Assembly (NCBI GenBank): GCA_900765105.1
Contig: CAAFQM010000328.1
Span: forward strand, 1 to 31,519
Direction of reading: 5' to 3'
Source of the DNA: an uncultured Faecalibacterium sp.
GTDB taxonomy: Bacteria > Bacillota > Clostridia > Oscillospirales > Ruminococcaceae
Length of the DNA: 31,519 nt
A program made the translations under genes and the position numbers. The notes beneath the pieces were generated by a model that saw only the letters and a program-made list of their open reading frames with translations, made no database searches and was not told the origin of the DNA. Positions within the stretch are counted from its first letter, which is position 1. Every line of letters begins with the position of its first letter. Shown piece by piece: positions 8,052-14,782 of the stretch.

Positions 8052-8127
8052 ACTGTAGGGAACGCATTCATGCGTTCCGCAAAAGCAGCAGGGCAGGCGC
8101 GGAACGGACAAGTCCGTTCCCTACAGT
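8052..8127. mobile_element. MITE-like 76-bp inverted-repeat element
   Basis: The ends are a perfect 13-bp terminal inverted repeat, ACTGTAGGGAACG (8052-8064) and its reverse complement (8115-8127). Each end is also the outer half of its own hairpin: GGAACGCAT-TC-ATGCGTTCC on the left and GGAACGGAC-AA-GTCCGTTCC on the right. There is no coding capacity. The size and double-hairpin form fit a small non-autonomous element moved in trans. No clear target-site duplication is seen. Multiple copies in the genome would confirm it; only one is in this window. Confidence 0.65.
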
Positions 8128-8162
8128 GCTTTGGAGAGAATGCTGCCAGCCCGTCTGCCCCA

Positions 8163-8191
8163 TTGCCGCCCTTTTTCTTTTATGCTACAAT
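8163..8191 (+). promoter_or_regulatory. Promoter of the dihydrouridine synthase gene
   Basis: TTGCCG (8163-8168), 17 bp, TACAAT (8186-8191), with TGC before the -10 (extended form). It starts just outside the MITE-like element. Confidence 0.6.
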
Positions 8192-8221
8192 AGCCCTATC
8201 AAAAACTTTGGAGAATTGCCC

Positions 8222-9163
8222 ATGAACTATTACGTTGCCCCTATGGAGGGCCTGACCGACCGGGTGTGGCGGCAGGCGCATCAGAAATGGTTTGCCTTTC
8301 CCGGTGCACCGGCGCGGTATTATGCGCCGTTCCTTTCCCCGCCGGAGAACCGCGTCCTCATCAAAAAGAAGATGGCCGAACTGGCCCCGGAAGCAAATCC
8401 CGGTGCGCCGGTGATCCCGCAGCTGCTGGCCAAGGACGGTGAACTGGCCGCATGGATGATCGGCGAGCTGCGCAAGCTGGGCTACACCGAGGTGAACCTG
8501 AACTTCGGCTGCCCCTCCGGCACGGTCACGGCCAAGGGCAAGGGCTCCGGGATGCTGCGGGCCCTGGAAAAACTGGACGCATTTCTCTCCGCCGTGTTCG
8601 CAAATGCCGGCGGCCCCATCTCGGTCAAGACCCGGCTGGGCGTGGAAAAAGCGGAGGAATTTTCCGCTATTCTGGAAATCTACAATCGCTATCCCATCTC
8701 GGAGCTGACCATCCACCCGCGGGTGATGCGCCAGCTCTACCGGGGCACTGCCGACCGCGCCGCCTTTGCCGCCGCCCTGCCCGCCTGTTCCATGCCGGTG
8801 TGCTACAACGGCGACGTGACCACCGTGGAGCAGCTGCACACGTTGGAATCGGAGTTCCCGTCTCTTTCCGGCATCATGGTAGGCCGCGGCATCATCGCCG
8901 ACCCTGCCCTGATGCGCAAGGCCTGCGGCGGTGCAGATGCTTCCCGCGAAGAGCTGCGTGGCTATCTTGATGACCTCTTCCACGGCTATACCGAACTGTT
9001 CGGCTCGGCCGGGGGCGCCGTCAGCCGGATGAAGGGGCACTGGTTCTACCTCATCCGCAAATTCGAGGGCGCGGACAAGCTGGAAAAGCAGCTGCGCAAA
9101 GCCCGGGAACCGTGGGAATACGAAGTGGTCGTTAATCAGCTCTTTACTCTGCCAATGGCATAA
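8222..9163 (+). CDS. tRNA-dihydrouridine synthase family protein
   Basis: 313 residues. FMN-dependent enzyme family that reduces uridines in the D-loop of tRNAs. Motifs in order: the N-terminal YYVAPMEGLTD (FMN site), NLNFGCPSG with the catalytic cysteine, VKTRLG with an FMN-contacting lysine, TIHPR, CYNGDV and IMVGRGIIADP that hold the FMN phosphate. The start is the ATG at 8222, with GGAGAA seven bases upstream. The frame is open upstream but covers the promoter. Which uridines it reduces cannot be told. Confidence 0.92.
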   Translation: MNYYVAPMEGLTDRVWRQAHQKWFAFPGAPARYYAPFLSPPENRVLIKKKMAELAPEANPGAPVIPQLLAKDGELAAWMIGELRKLGYTEVNLNFGCPSGTVTAKGKGSGMLRALEKLDAFLSAVFANAGGPISVKTRLGVEKAEEFSAILEIYNRYPISELTIHPRVMRQLYRGTADRAAFAAALPACSMPVCYNGDVTTVEQLHTLESEFPSLSGIMVGRGIIADPALMRKACGGADASREELRGYLDDLFHGYTELFGSAGGAVSRMKGHWFYLIRKFEGADKLEKQLRKAREPWEYEVVVNQLFTLPMA

Positions 9164-9196
9164 AACAAACCCCGCCGTCTTGAAAGACAGCGGGGC
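9161..9196 (-). terminator. Terminator of ireB (possibly bidirectional)
   Basis: CCCCGC (9170-9175) pairs with GCGGGG (9190-9195), with an inner GTCTT/AAGAC pairing. On the minus strand it is followed by TTTGTTTTAT. It lies between the convergent dus and ireB genes. Confidence 0.75.
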
Positions 9197-9214
9197 AGAT
9201 GGTTGAAGCGGTTC

Positions 9215-9460
9215 TCAGACGTTCAGATAGCTGCGCAGCATGGCCTGCAGCAGATCGTCGCGGTCCACCTTGCGGATCAGGGAACGGGCATTTTTATAGG
9301 TCGTAATGTAGGTGGGGTCTTCGGACAGGATATAGCCCACCAGCTGATTGACCGGATTGTAGCCTTTTTCCTTTAATGCGTCGTACACCTGCTGTACGAT
9401 CTCATGGATCTCATAGTCCTTTTTGTCGTGGATCGAAAAAATAGCAGTCTCGCCACTCAC
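9215..9460 (-). CDS. ireB: IreB family regulatory phosphoprotein
   Basis: 81 residues from a GTG at 9460. The sequence EIVQQVYDALKEKGYNPVNQLVGYILSEDPTYIT followed by NARSLIRK is the hallmark of the IreB (former UPF0297/DUF965) family. In Enterococcus, IreB is phosphorylated on threonines by the PASTA kinase IreK and affects cephalosporin resistance; a similar cell-wall stress role is inferred here. The GTG start is preferred: GAGGGGG lies eight bases upstream. The first ATG, at 9493, overlaps the -10 box of the gene's own promoter and would not be in the mRNA. Confidence 0.88.
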   Translation of the reverse strand: MSGETAIFSIHDKKDYEIHEIVQQVYDALKEKGYNPVNQLVGYILSEDPTYITTYKNARSLIRKVDRDDLLQAMLRSYLNV

Positions 9461-9491
9461 GGAATACACCCCCTCAGGAAGAACTAAGCTC

Positions 9492-9520
9492 ATTGTACAC
9501 GAATTGCGCGGAAACTTCAA
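9492..9520 (-). promoter_or_regulatory. Promoter of ireB
   Basis: On the minus strand TTGAAG (9515-9520), 17 bp, TACAAT (9492-9497). The -10 box runs into the first in-frame ATG, which helps to set the true start at the GTG at 9460. Confidence 0.7.
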
Positions 9521-9622
9521 GATAAAGTGTCTCAATTTGCACAATCTGCCTAAAATTTCCGGTTCTATTTTTGCAGGCTGACAAACCTGCGCAGCCGCTT
9601 TTGCGGAGAAAGGAGTTTTGCC

Positions 9623-10027
9623 ATGCTCTACGGCATCGGCTGCGACCTGTGCGATATCGCGCATCTGGAAAAAAGCCTTACCAGCCCTCACGCATCCGCC
9701 TTTGTCCACCGGGTCTACGGCCCCGCCGAATGCACCGCTTTGGGGCTGGACGAGCCGTTTTGCGCCGGGCGGGGCAGCGCCCATCGCCTTGCCAGTGCGG
9801 CAGCCAACTTTGCCGCCAAGGAAGCCTTTCTCAAGGCCGCGGGCACCGGTCTGCGGGAGCCGTTTTCCCTGTGCGAGATCGAAGCTGTCCGGCTGGAAAG
9901 CGGTGCGCCTGCTTATCGCTTCAGCGGCCGGACTGCCAGCTGGGTGCAGGAGCATGGCCTGACCGCCCGGCTCTCGCTGAGCCACGAGGGCGGCATGGCG
10001 CTGGCCTTCTGCGTACTGGAAATCTGA
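9623..10027 (+). CDS. acpS: Holo-[acyl-carrier-protein] synthase
   Basis: 134 residues. Transfers 4'-phosphopantetheine from CoA to the acyl carrier protein, needed for fatty acid synthesis. The N-terminus GIGCDLCDIAHLEK holds the metal-binding Asp (normally GxDxxxIxR; here Lys replaces the Arg). The core SAAANFAAKEAFLKAAGTG matches the family's FAAKEAFxKAxGTG, and the C-terminus LSLSHEGGMALAF fits the SHD/E region. AAAGGAG lies ahead of the ATG. The next gene, mazF, is the same neighbour type as in Bacillus, where acpS, alr and the mazEF genes cluster. Confidence 0.93.
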   Translation: MLYGIGCDLCDIAHLEKSLTSPHASAFVHRVYGPAECTALGLDEPFCAGRGSAHRLASAAANFAAKEAFLKAAGTGLREPFSLCEIEAVRLESGAPAYRFSGRTASWVQEHGLTARLSLSHEGGMALAFCVLEI

Positions 10028-10166
10028 GCGTTCTTTGTGCATACAATGGAATATCACCCCGCACTGCATAACCGGCCGCTGCTCCGCTCATACTGAGAGC
10101 AGGCAGGATGCGCCGGACGCATCACATAGCGGGGCACATCCTCCAGAATACAGGGAGGGAGATTCC
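10028..10166 (+). other. Intergenic region between acpS and mazF
   Basis: 139 bases without a recognisable antitoxin gene. It has a possible -10 (TACAAT, 10042-10047) without a good -35, and a GGGAGGGA ribosome binding site for mazF. Nothing else stands out. Confidence 0.5.
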
Positions 10167-10517
10167 ATGGAGGTACACAGAGGAGAAGTTTTCTACGCTG
10201 ACCTTTCGCCAGTGGTGGGGTCGGAGCAGGGCGGCGTGCGCCCGGTGCTGATCGTGCAGAACGAGATTGGCAACCGGCACAGCCCCACCGTGATCGCAGC
10301 GGCCATTACATCCCGGCTGGACAAAGCTCGTCTGCCCACCCACATCAACATCCGGGCGGCGGACACCGGCCTTGCCAAGGACAGCATCGTGCTGCTGGAA
10401 CAGATCCGCACGCTGGATAAGCACCGCCTGCGGGAGCGGGCGGGGCAGATCACCCCGGAGGATCAGAAGCGGGTGGATCAGGCGCTGGATGTGAGCCTGG
10501 GGCTGAGTTCGTATTGA
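10167..10517 (+). CDS. mazF: MazF/PemK family mRNA interferase
   Basis: 116 residues, the standard length of Firmicute MazF. The N-terminus VHRGEVFYADLSPVVGSEQGG followed by RPVLIVQNE carries the catalytic-loop region, and AAAITSR and HINI follow as in Bacillus EndoA. It cuts single-stranded RNA at short specific sequences and is normally held by MazE. The start is the ATG at 10167 after GGGAGGGA. No MazE-like gene lies on either side. The partner may be encoded elsewhere, or the protein may act without one. Confidence 0.92.
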   Translation: MEVHRGEVFYADLSPVVGSEQGGVRPVLIVQNEIGNRHSPTVIAAAITSRLDKARLPTHINIRAADTGLAKDSIVLLEQIRTLDKHRLRERAGQITPEDQKRVDQALDVSLGLSSY

Positions 10518-10519
10518 AC

Positions 10520-10559
10520 AAAGGGGCCGATGCACAAGGCAGTGTGCATCGGCCCCTTT
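10520..10559. terminator. Strong terminator after mazF
   Basis: A perfect 16-bp stem, AAAGGGGCCGATGCAC (10520-10535) with its complement (10544-10559), around an 8-base loop. The A and T ends make it work in both directions, serving mazF on the plus strand and any transcript from the receiver remnant on the minus strand. Confidence 0.88.
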
Positions 10560-10587
10560 CATGTTACAGTAAAACCCAGCCAAGGCT

Positions 10588-10603
10588 TTCCCCCTCGGGG
10601 GAA
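10588..10603. repeat. Short GC palindrome in the intergenic region
   Basis: TTCCCCC, two bases, GGGGGAA, inside AAGGC...GGC flanks. It resembles the tip of a larger intergenic hairpin repeat, but only this part is present. Confidence 0.3.
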
Positions 10604-10616
10604 GGCATATTTCTAT

Positions 10617-10940
10617 TCATTTCAGACACTTGCGCATCATGGCGTAGAGCTTATCCACATCCAGCGGCTTGGAGAGATAGCCGTTCATTCCGGACTTCAT
10701 AGCCGAGTGCATATCCTCGTCAAAGGCATTGGCTGTCATGGCAATGATCGGCACATTGGCAATGGCCGGGTCGTCCAGCGCGCGGATGGCCCGGGTGGCC
10801 GCATAGCCGTCCATCATCGGCATCATGATATCCATGAGCACCAGATCGATGAAACCCGGCTTGCACTGCGCCATATAGTCCGCAGCCAGCTTGCCGTTCT
10901 CTTGCCCAGAATTCTCAAAAACATTGCCAAACGTCTGGTC
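10617..10940 (-). pseudogene. C-terminal remnant of a response-regulator receiver domain
   Basis: The last 94 codons read as the greater part of a receiver domain of the hybrid-histidine-kinase type. ENGKLAADYM leads into LVLMDIMMPMMDGYAATR, with the phospho-acceptor Asp in LMDIMMP. PIIAMTANAF (switch Thr) and YLSKPLD (conserved Lys) follow. The domain's N-terminal third, with the acidic pair, is missing: upstream of about 10901 the frame stays open but no longer resembles anything. No start codon or ribosome binding site precedes it. It is best read as the surviving 3' end of a deleted sensor kinase gene. The solitary CRISPR repeat lies about 100 bp from the break. Confidence 0.75.
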
Positions 10941-10964
10941 AATCCGCACAAAAAATGGTATACT
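10936..10964 (+). promoter_or_regulatory. Promoter of nagA, upstream of the solitary CRISPR repeat
   Basis: TGGTCA (10936-10941), 17 bp, TATACT (10959-10964) with TGG directly before the -10 (extended -10). Transcription would start near 10971, about 32 bases before the repeat and 96 bases before the nagA start codon. No other convincing promoter lies between the repeat and nagA. Confidence 0.6.
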
Positions 10965-11002
10965 TTTTCTGTGAGCAGATTTCTGCCTGCAGGATTTATT
11001 TT

Positions 11003-11035
11003 GTCGCTCTCCTCGCGGAGGGCATGGACAGAAAT
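11003..11035 (+). repeat. Solitary CRISPR repeat in the nagA leader
   Basis: 33 bases matching the array repeat at 30866-31519 at 30 of 33 positions and in the same orientation relative to the plus strand. The differences are C to T at position 6, G to A at 22 and T to C at 27. The hairpin keeps seven of eight pairs: position 6 gives a tolerated U-G wobble and only the outermost pair is lost. The last 11 bases, the expected crRNA 5' handle, differ by one base from the array (TGGACAGAAAT against TGGATAGAAAT). There is no second repeat downstream within spacer distance; the nagA ribosome binding site and coding sequence follow instead. Confidence 0.9.
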
Positions 11036-11066
11036 ATGATGAAGGTTTTACGGGAGGGCATTTTCC

Positions 11067-12203
11067 ATGATCATCCAAAGCCAGAAAGTCTGGATCGCCG
11101 ACCAGTTCGTGCCGGCGGCAGTTGAAGTTGAAGACAGCAAGATCACCGGCATCTTCCCCTACGGCGAAAAGACCGCCGACGCGGACTACGGCGCAAAGCG
11201 CATCGTCCCCGGCTTTATGGACATCCACTGCCACGGTGCCTATGAGTTCGACACCAACGACGCAAAGCCCGAAGGCCTGCGCTACTGGGCGAAGCACATC
11301 GTCTCCGAGGGTGTGACCAGCTTTCTGGCCACGACCGTCACCCAGAGCGAAACCGTTCTGACCCATGCCGTGGCCAACGTGGCCGACGTGATGGAGGGCG
11401 GTTACGAGGGTGCTGAGATCCTTGGCATCCACTTCGAAGGCCCCTTCCTCGACATGAAGTACAAGGGTGCCCAGCCGCCCGAGTACATTGCAAAGCCCAC
11501 GGTGGAGCAGTTCCAGAAATACCAGCAGGCAGCCCGGGGCCATATCCGCTACATCACCCTTGCCCCCGAGCACGACGAGAACTTTGCCCTGACCCGCTAC
11601 CTGACTGCCCACGGCGTGGTGGTCAGCCTGGGCCACAGCGCCGCCACCTACGAGCAGGCCGTGATGGCATGGGCCAACGGTGCCCGCTCCATGACCCATG
11701 TGTACAACGGCATGTCTCCCTTTGCCCACCGTGCCAACGGTCTGGTGGGTGCCGCCTACCGCATCCGCACCATGTACGGCGAGATCATCTGCGACGGCTG
11801 CCACTCCACCCCGGCTGCCCTGAACAACTACTTCATGAGCAAAGGTCCGGACCACGCCATCATGATCTCGGATGCCCTGATGGCCAAGGGCACGCCTGTT
11901 GGCAGTGAGTACATCTTCGGCGGGAACCACATCACCGTCTATCCGGACGGCAGCGCCCATCTGGACGATGGTACGCTGGCAGGCTCTACCCTGAACATCA
12001 ACAAGGGCCTGCGCATTCTGGTGGAAGAAGCCATGGTGCCCTTCAACTACGCCCTGAACGCCTGCACCATCAACCCGGCCACCTGCCTGCATCTGGATGA
12101 CCGCAAGGGTTCGCTGCAGGTGGGCAAGGATGCCGACATCGTGGTGCTGGACGACAACTACGACGTCCTGCAGACCTACTGCATGGGCAAGGCTCAGCTG
12201 TAA
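11067..12203 (+). CDS. nagA: N-acetylglucosamine-6-phosphate deacetylase
   Basis: 378 residues. Removes the acetyl group from GlcNAc-6-phosphate, giving glucosamine-6-phosphate for glycolysis or wall recycling. Amidohydrolase fold with the HxH metal motif DIHCHG (His 54 and 56), the metal-ligand Glu in HFEGPF (about 124), GHS (His 190), MTHVYNGM (His 211) and the catalytic Asp in ISDAL (about 269). GGGAGG lies nine bases before the ATG. No nagB or sugar transporter is adjacent, so it stands alone. The 96-base leader contains the solitary CRISPR repeat, which could influence expression. Confidence 0.93.
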   Translation: MIIQSQKVWIADQFVPAAVEVEDSKITGIFPYGEKTADADYGAKRIVPGFMDIHCHGAYEFDTNDAKPEGLRYWAKHIVSEGVTSFLATTVTQSETVLTHAVANVADVMEGGYEGAEILGIHFEGPFLDMKYKGAQPPEYIAKPTVEQFQKYQQAARGHIRYITLAPEHDENFALTRYLTAHGVVVSLGHSAATYEQAVMAWANGARSMTHVYNGMSPFAHRANGLVGAAYRIRTMYGEIICDGCHSTPAALNNYFMSKGPDHAIMISDALMAKGTPVGSEYIFGGNHITVYPDGSAHLDDGTLAGSTLNINKGLRILVEEAMVPFNYALNACTINPATCLHLDDRKGSLQVGKDADIVVLDDNYDVLQTYCMGKAQL

Positions 12204-12217
12204 TCATTGCTTTTCCC

Positions 12218-12255
12218 GGCGGCTTCCGTTTTGAGCGGCAGCCGCCTTTTTCTTT
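12218..12255 (+). terminator. Terminator of nagA
   Basis: GGCGGCT (12218-12224) and AGCCGCC (12240-12246) form the stem, followed by TTTTTCTTT. Confidence 0.85.
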
Positions 12256-12288
12256 GTGCAGCGGCTTTTTTATGGCGGCGAAGTATGC

Positions 12289-12294
12289 TATAAT
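12289..12294 (+). promoter_or_regulatory. Extended -10 promoter of the DUF1653 gene
   Basis: TATAAT at 12289-12294 preceded by TGC (extended -10). The -35 position is a weak T-run. The start codon is 32 bases downstream. Confidence 0.55.
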
Positions 12295-12325
12295 GGTTCA
12301 AGTCAGAAATCAAAGTGAGGACAGC

Positions 12326-12553
12326 ATGGAAGGATTCAAGTACAACGTCCAGCCCGGCCGCTACCGGCATTTCAAGGGCAATGAATATCAGGTGCTCGGC
12401 ATGGCGCACCACAGCGAGACCGAGGAAGAGCTGGTGGTCTACCGTGCCCTGTACGGCGAGCACGGCCTGTGGGTGCGCCCGGCTGCCATGTGGTGCGAGA
12501 CCGTGGAGCGGGACGGCAAAGTGCAGCCCCGGTTCGTCCGCATCGGAGATTAA
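12326..12553 (+). CDS. DUF1653 domain-containing protein
   Basis: 75 residues. The sequence PGRYRHFKGNEYQVLGMAHHSETEEELVVYRALYG, ending in WVRP and then FVRIGD, matches the short DUF1653 family throughout. It is a small soluble beta-rich domain of unknown function. The start is the ATG at 12326, with GTGAGG upstream. The frame is open further upstream but lies over the promoter. The next gene starts 15 bases after the stop, so the two are probably co-transcribed. Confidence 0.85.
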   Translation: MEGFKYNVQPGRYRHFKGNEYQVLGMAHHSETEEELVVYRALYGEHGLWVRPAAMWCETVERDGKVQPRFVRIGD

Positions 12554-12567
12554 GGGAGGGATTTCTT

Positions 12568-13074
12568 TTGTACAGTGAACAGAAACAGGCGCTTGCCGCC
12601 GAACTGAATTTCAAACATCCGGCCGTGCTGGCCGTCAGCGGTGCCAAGGGCTGCGGCAAGACCACGCTGCTGGCCGCGCTGCTCCCGGTGCTCAAGGCCC
12701 GCGGGCTGAAAGTGGGCGTCATCCGGCAGGCAGAGCTGGACGCCGCCGATCCTGACACAGCCCGGCTCCACAATGCCGGAGCCGCCGGTGTGGCCGTGTT
12801 CAGCGCAGGGCGCTATCTGCTGACCGAGGAATTCCGCCTGAACGAGCAGGACCTGCTTGCCCTGTTTGAGCGCCACAGCTACGATCTGGTGCTGCTGGAA
12901 GGCTTCAACGACAGCGGCTGGCCCAAGATCGAGGTCATCCGCAAGGCGGCGGGCACCGGGAGCGTGGCCTTCCAGCCGATGGCCGTGGCGGGCGATGTGC
13001 CCGGAGCGGATTTTCCGCTGGATGACCTTGCCCCGCTGGCCGACTGGATCGAGAACCAGATGCCTGCACTGTAA
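12568..13074 (+). CDS. MobB-like P-loop GTPase/ATPase
   Basis: 168 residues from a TTG at 12568, eight bases after AAGGGAGGG. A Walker A motif GAKGCGKTT (about 25-33) opens the domain. LLPVLKARGLKVGVI, DTARLHNAGAAGVAVFS and YDLVLLEGFNDSGWPKIEVIR are arranged as in MobB, which binds GTP in molybdopterin-guanine-dinucleotide synthesis. The histidine-rich loop typical of MobB (KHxHH) is replaced by RQAELDAA. No other molybdenum-cofactor gene is present in this window. It may be a MobB paralogue with another role, linked to the DUF1653 protein. Confidence 0.75.
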   Translation: MYSEQKQALAAELNFKHPAVLAVSGAKGCGKTTLLAALLPVLKARGLKVGVIRQAELDAADPDTARLHNAGAAGVAVFSAGRYLLTEEFRLNEQDLLALFERHSYDLVLLEGFNDSGWPKIEVIRKAAGTGSVAFQPMAVAGDVPGADFPLDDLAPLADWIENQMPAL

Positions 13075-13080
13075 CATATA

Positions 13081-13124
13081 AAACAAGAAGGAGAACTTCC
13101 CGCGGGAAGTTCTCCTTCTTGTTT
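13081..13124. terminator. Perfect 44-bp palindromic bidirectional terminator
   Basis: The two 22-bp arms are exact reverse complements with no spacer, centred on CCCG/CGGG, with AAACAAGAAGG at one end and CCTTCTTGTTT at the other. It lies between the convergent mobB-like and amidohydrolase genes and can end both transcripts. Confidence 0.85.
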
Positions 13125-13140
13125 TATGACACAGATGCCA

Positions 13141-14760
13141 TTACTTTTTGTAGACACACTCGCCGCCCACATAGGTAGCCAGAACCGGCACATCCTTGAT
13201 GGCGTCGTGGGGGATGGTGAAGAGGTTCTCGCCCAGCACCACAAAGTCGGCCAGATAACCCGGCGCAATGCGGCCCTTGACCTTCTCTTCAAAGCTGCCC
13301 TTTGCGCTCTCGATGGTGTAGCTGTCCAGTGCTTTCTTCACACTGAACGCCTGCTCCGGCAGGTAGGGACCAACATGGTCATGCAGGGAGGTGCGGGTGA
13401 CCGCACACTGCATTCCGGCCAGCGCGTCCGGCAGCTCCACCGGGCAGTCGGTGCCGTTGGAAACGGACACGCCGTGGTCCTTCAGCGTCTTCCAGTTGTA
13501 ACTGGTGGAAGCCAGTTCCTTGCCCAGACGCTGCTCCACGATGTGGTTGTCGTAGTCGAGGAAGATGCTCTGCGCGTAGACGTGCAGGTTCATCTTCTCG
13601 ATGCGTTCCAGCTGGTCGGCGCGGCTGGCCTGACAGTGCACGATGCCGTGGCGGTGGTCGGTGCGGGGGTGCTCCTTCAGGGCATTCTCATAGCAGTCCA
13701 GCACCATGTCAAGGCAGGCATCGCCGATGGCGTGGGTCGCGATCTGCATCCCGGCAGCGTTGGCGCAGGACACCAGTGCCTGCATCGTCTCTTTGGAGAA
13801 CAGCGGGAAGCCGTGGTTGTCCGGGTCATCTGCATAGCCCTTGCTCAGGTAGGCGGTGCGTCCGCCCAGAGCACCGTCGCCCAGCAGCTTCAGGGGGCCG
13901 ATCTTGAAGTGATCGCTGCCCTTGCCGGTCATGTTGCCGTCGGCAAGGAACTGCCGCAGCTGTTCCGGTTCGGTAAAGTTGCACTGCTCGTACACGCGCA
14001 CGGTCAGCTTGCCTTCGGCTTCCAGCTCCTTATAAGCCTCGTTCACCTCGGAGTACGGGATGCTGCGGTAGACACAATAGTCATCGGTCTGGCTGCTGGT
14101 GACACCGTAGCGGTTCAGCTCCTTGCAGGCTTCCAGCATCATTTCCTTCAGCTCTTCGCGGTCCGGAGCCTTGATGGACTCATACAGCGGATCCATGGCG
14201 TTATCATAGAACCGGCCGTCCAGCTCGCCGTTCTCGTCCAGACCGATGCGGCCGCCCTCGGGCTGCGGGGTATCCTTGGACACCGGCAGCAGCTCCAGCG
14301 CCTTGGAGTTGACCACAAGGCAGTGGCCGCAGGCGCGGGTGATGAGGATGGGCACCTCGGTGGACACCTTGTCCAGATCATAGCGGTCGGGCATCCGGTG
14401 CACATCGGTAAAGTAGTCCTGATTCCAGCCGCGGCCCCGCAGCCATGCCCCGTTCTTGCGGGGGTGCGCCGCAAGGAAGGCCCGCAGGGCGTCCTGCAGG
14501 TCGGCCAGACTGCCGGTGTGCTCAGCCAGCTTGGCCGCGCCCAGCGAAGCGCCGTAGTTGAGCAGATGCATGTGGCTGTCGTTGAAACCGGCGCAGACGA
14601 ACTTGCCGCCCAGATCGGTCAGGGTGTCGCCTTCTGCCGCCAGTGCCTTTGCTTCGGCGTCGGAACCGGCAAAGACGAACTTACCGTTTTCCACCGCAAA
14701 GGCCGAGACGAGCGCCTCGTCACCGGTGTAGACATTGCCGTTGAAATAGATGGTTTTCAT
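13141..14760 (-). CDS. Amidohydrolase family protein (YtcJ-like)
   Basis: 539 residues, metal-dependent hydrolase of the amidohydrolase-3 (YtcJ) group. The N-terminus IYFNGNVYTGD is a typical beta-strand opening, followed by NDSHMHL with the HxH motif (His 63 and 65). Further histidines occur in ATHAIGDAC and RHGIVHCQAS, and the late Asp in GTDCPVE. Members cleave N-acyl or amide bonds of various small molecules; the substrate cannot be read. AAGGAAG precedes the ATG. It lies 22 bases after the AGCS symporter gene, so it probably acts on a compound (for example an N-acyl amino acid or dipeptide) related to what the symporter carries. Confidence 0.88.
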   Translation of the reverse strand: MKTIYFNGNVYTGDEALVSAFAVENGKFVFAGSDAEAKALAAEGDTLTDLGGKFVCAGFNDSHMHLLNYGASLGAAKLAEHTGSLADLQDALRAFLAAHPRKNGAWLRGRGWNQDYFTDVHRMPDRYDLDKVSTEVPILITRACGHCLVVNSKALELLPVSKDTPQPEGGRIGLDENGELDGRFYDNAMDPLYESIKAPDREELKEMMLEACKELNRYGVTSSQTDDYCVYRSIPYSEVNEAYKELEAEGKLTVRVYEQCNFTEPEQLRQFLADGNMTGKGSDHFKIGPLKLLGDGALGGRTAYLSKGYADDPDNHGFPLFSKETMQALVSCANAAGMQIATHAIGDACLDMVLDCYENALKEHPRTDHRHGIVHCQASRADQLERIEKMNLHVYAQSIFLDYDNHIVEQRLGKELASTSYNWKTLKDHGVSVSNGTDCPVELPDALAGMQCAVTRTSLHDHVGPYLPEQAFSVKKALDSYTIESAKGSFEEKVKGRIAPGYLADFVVLGENLFTIPHDAIKDVPVLATYVGGECVYKK

Positions 14761-14782
14761 GGTTTACGCTTCCTTTTTCTGA

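Noticed and set aside
9461..10069. Long N-terminal extension of ireB on the minus strand
   Set aside because: It lies opposite acpS and upstream of the ireB promoter.
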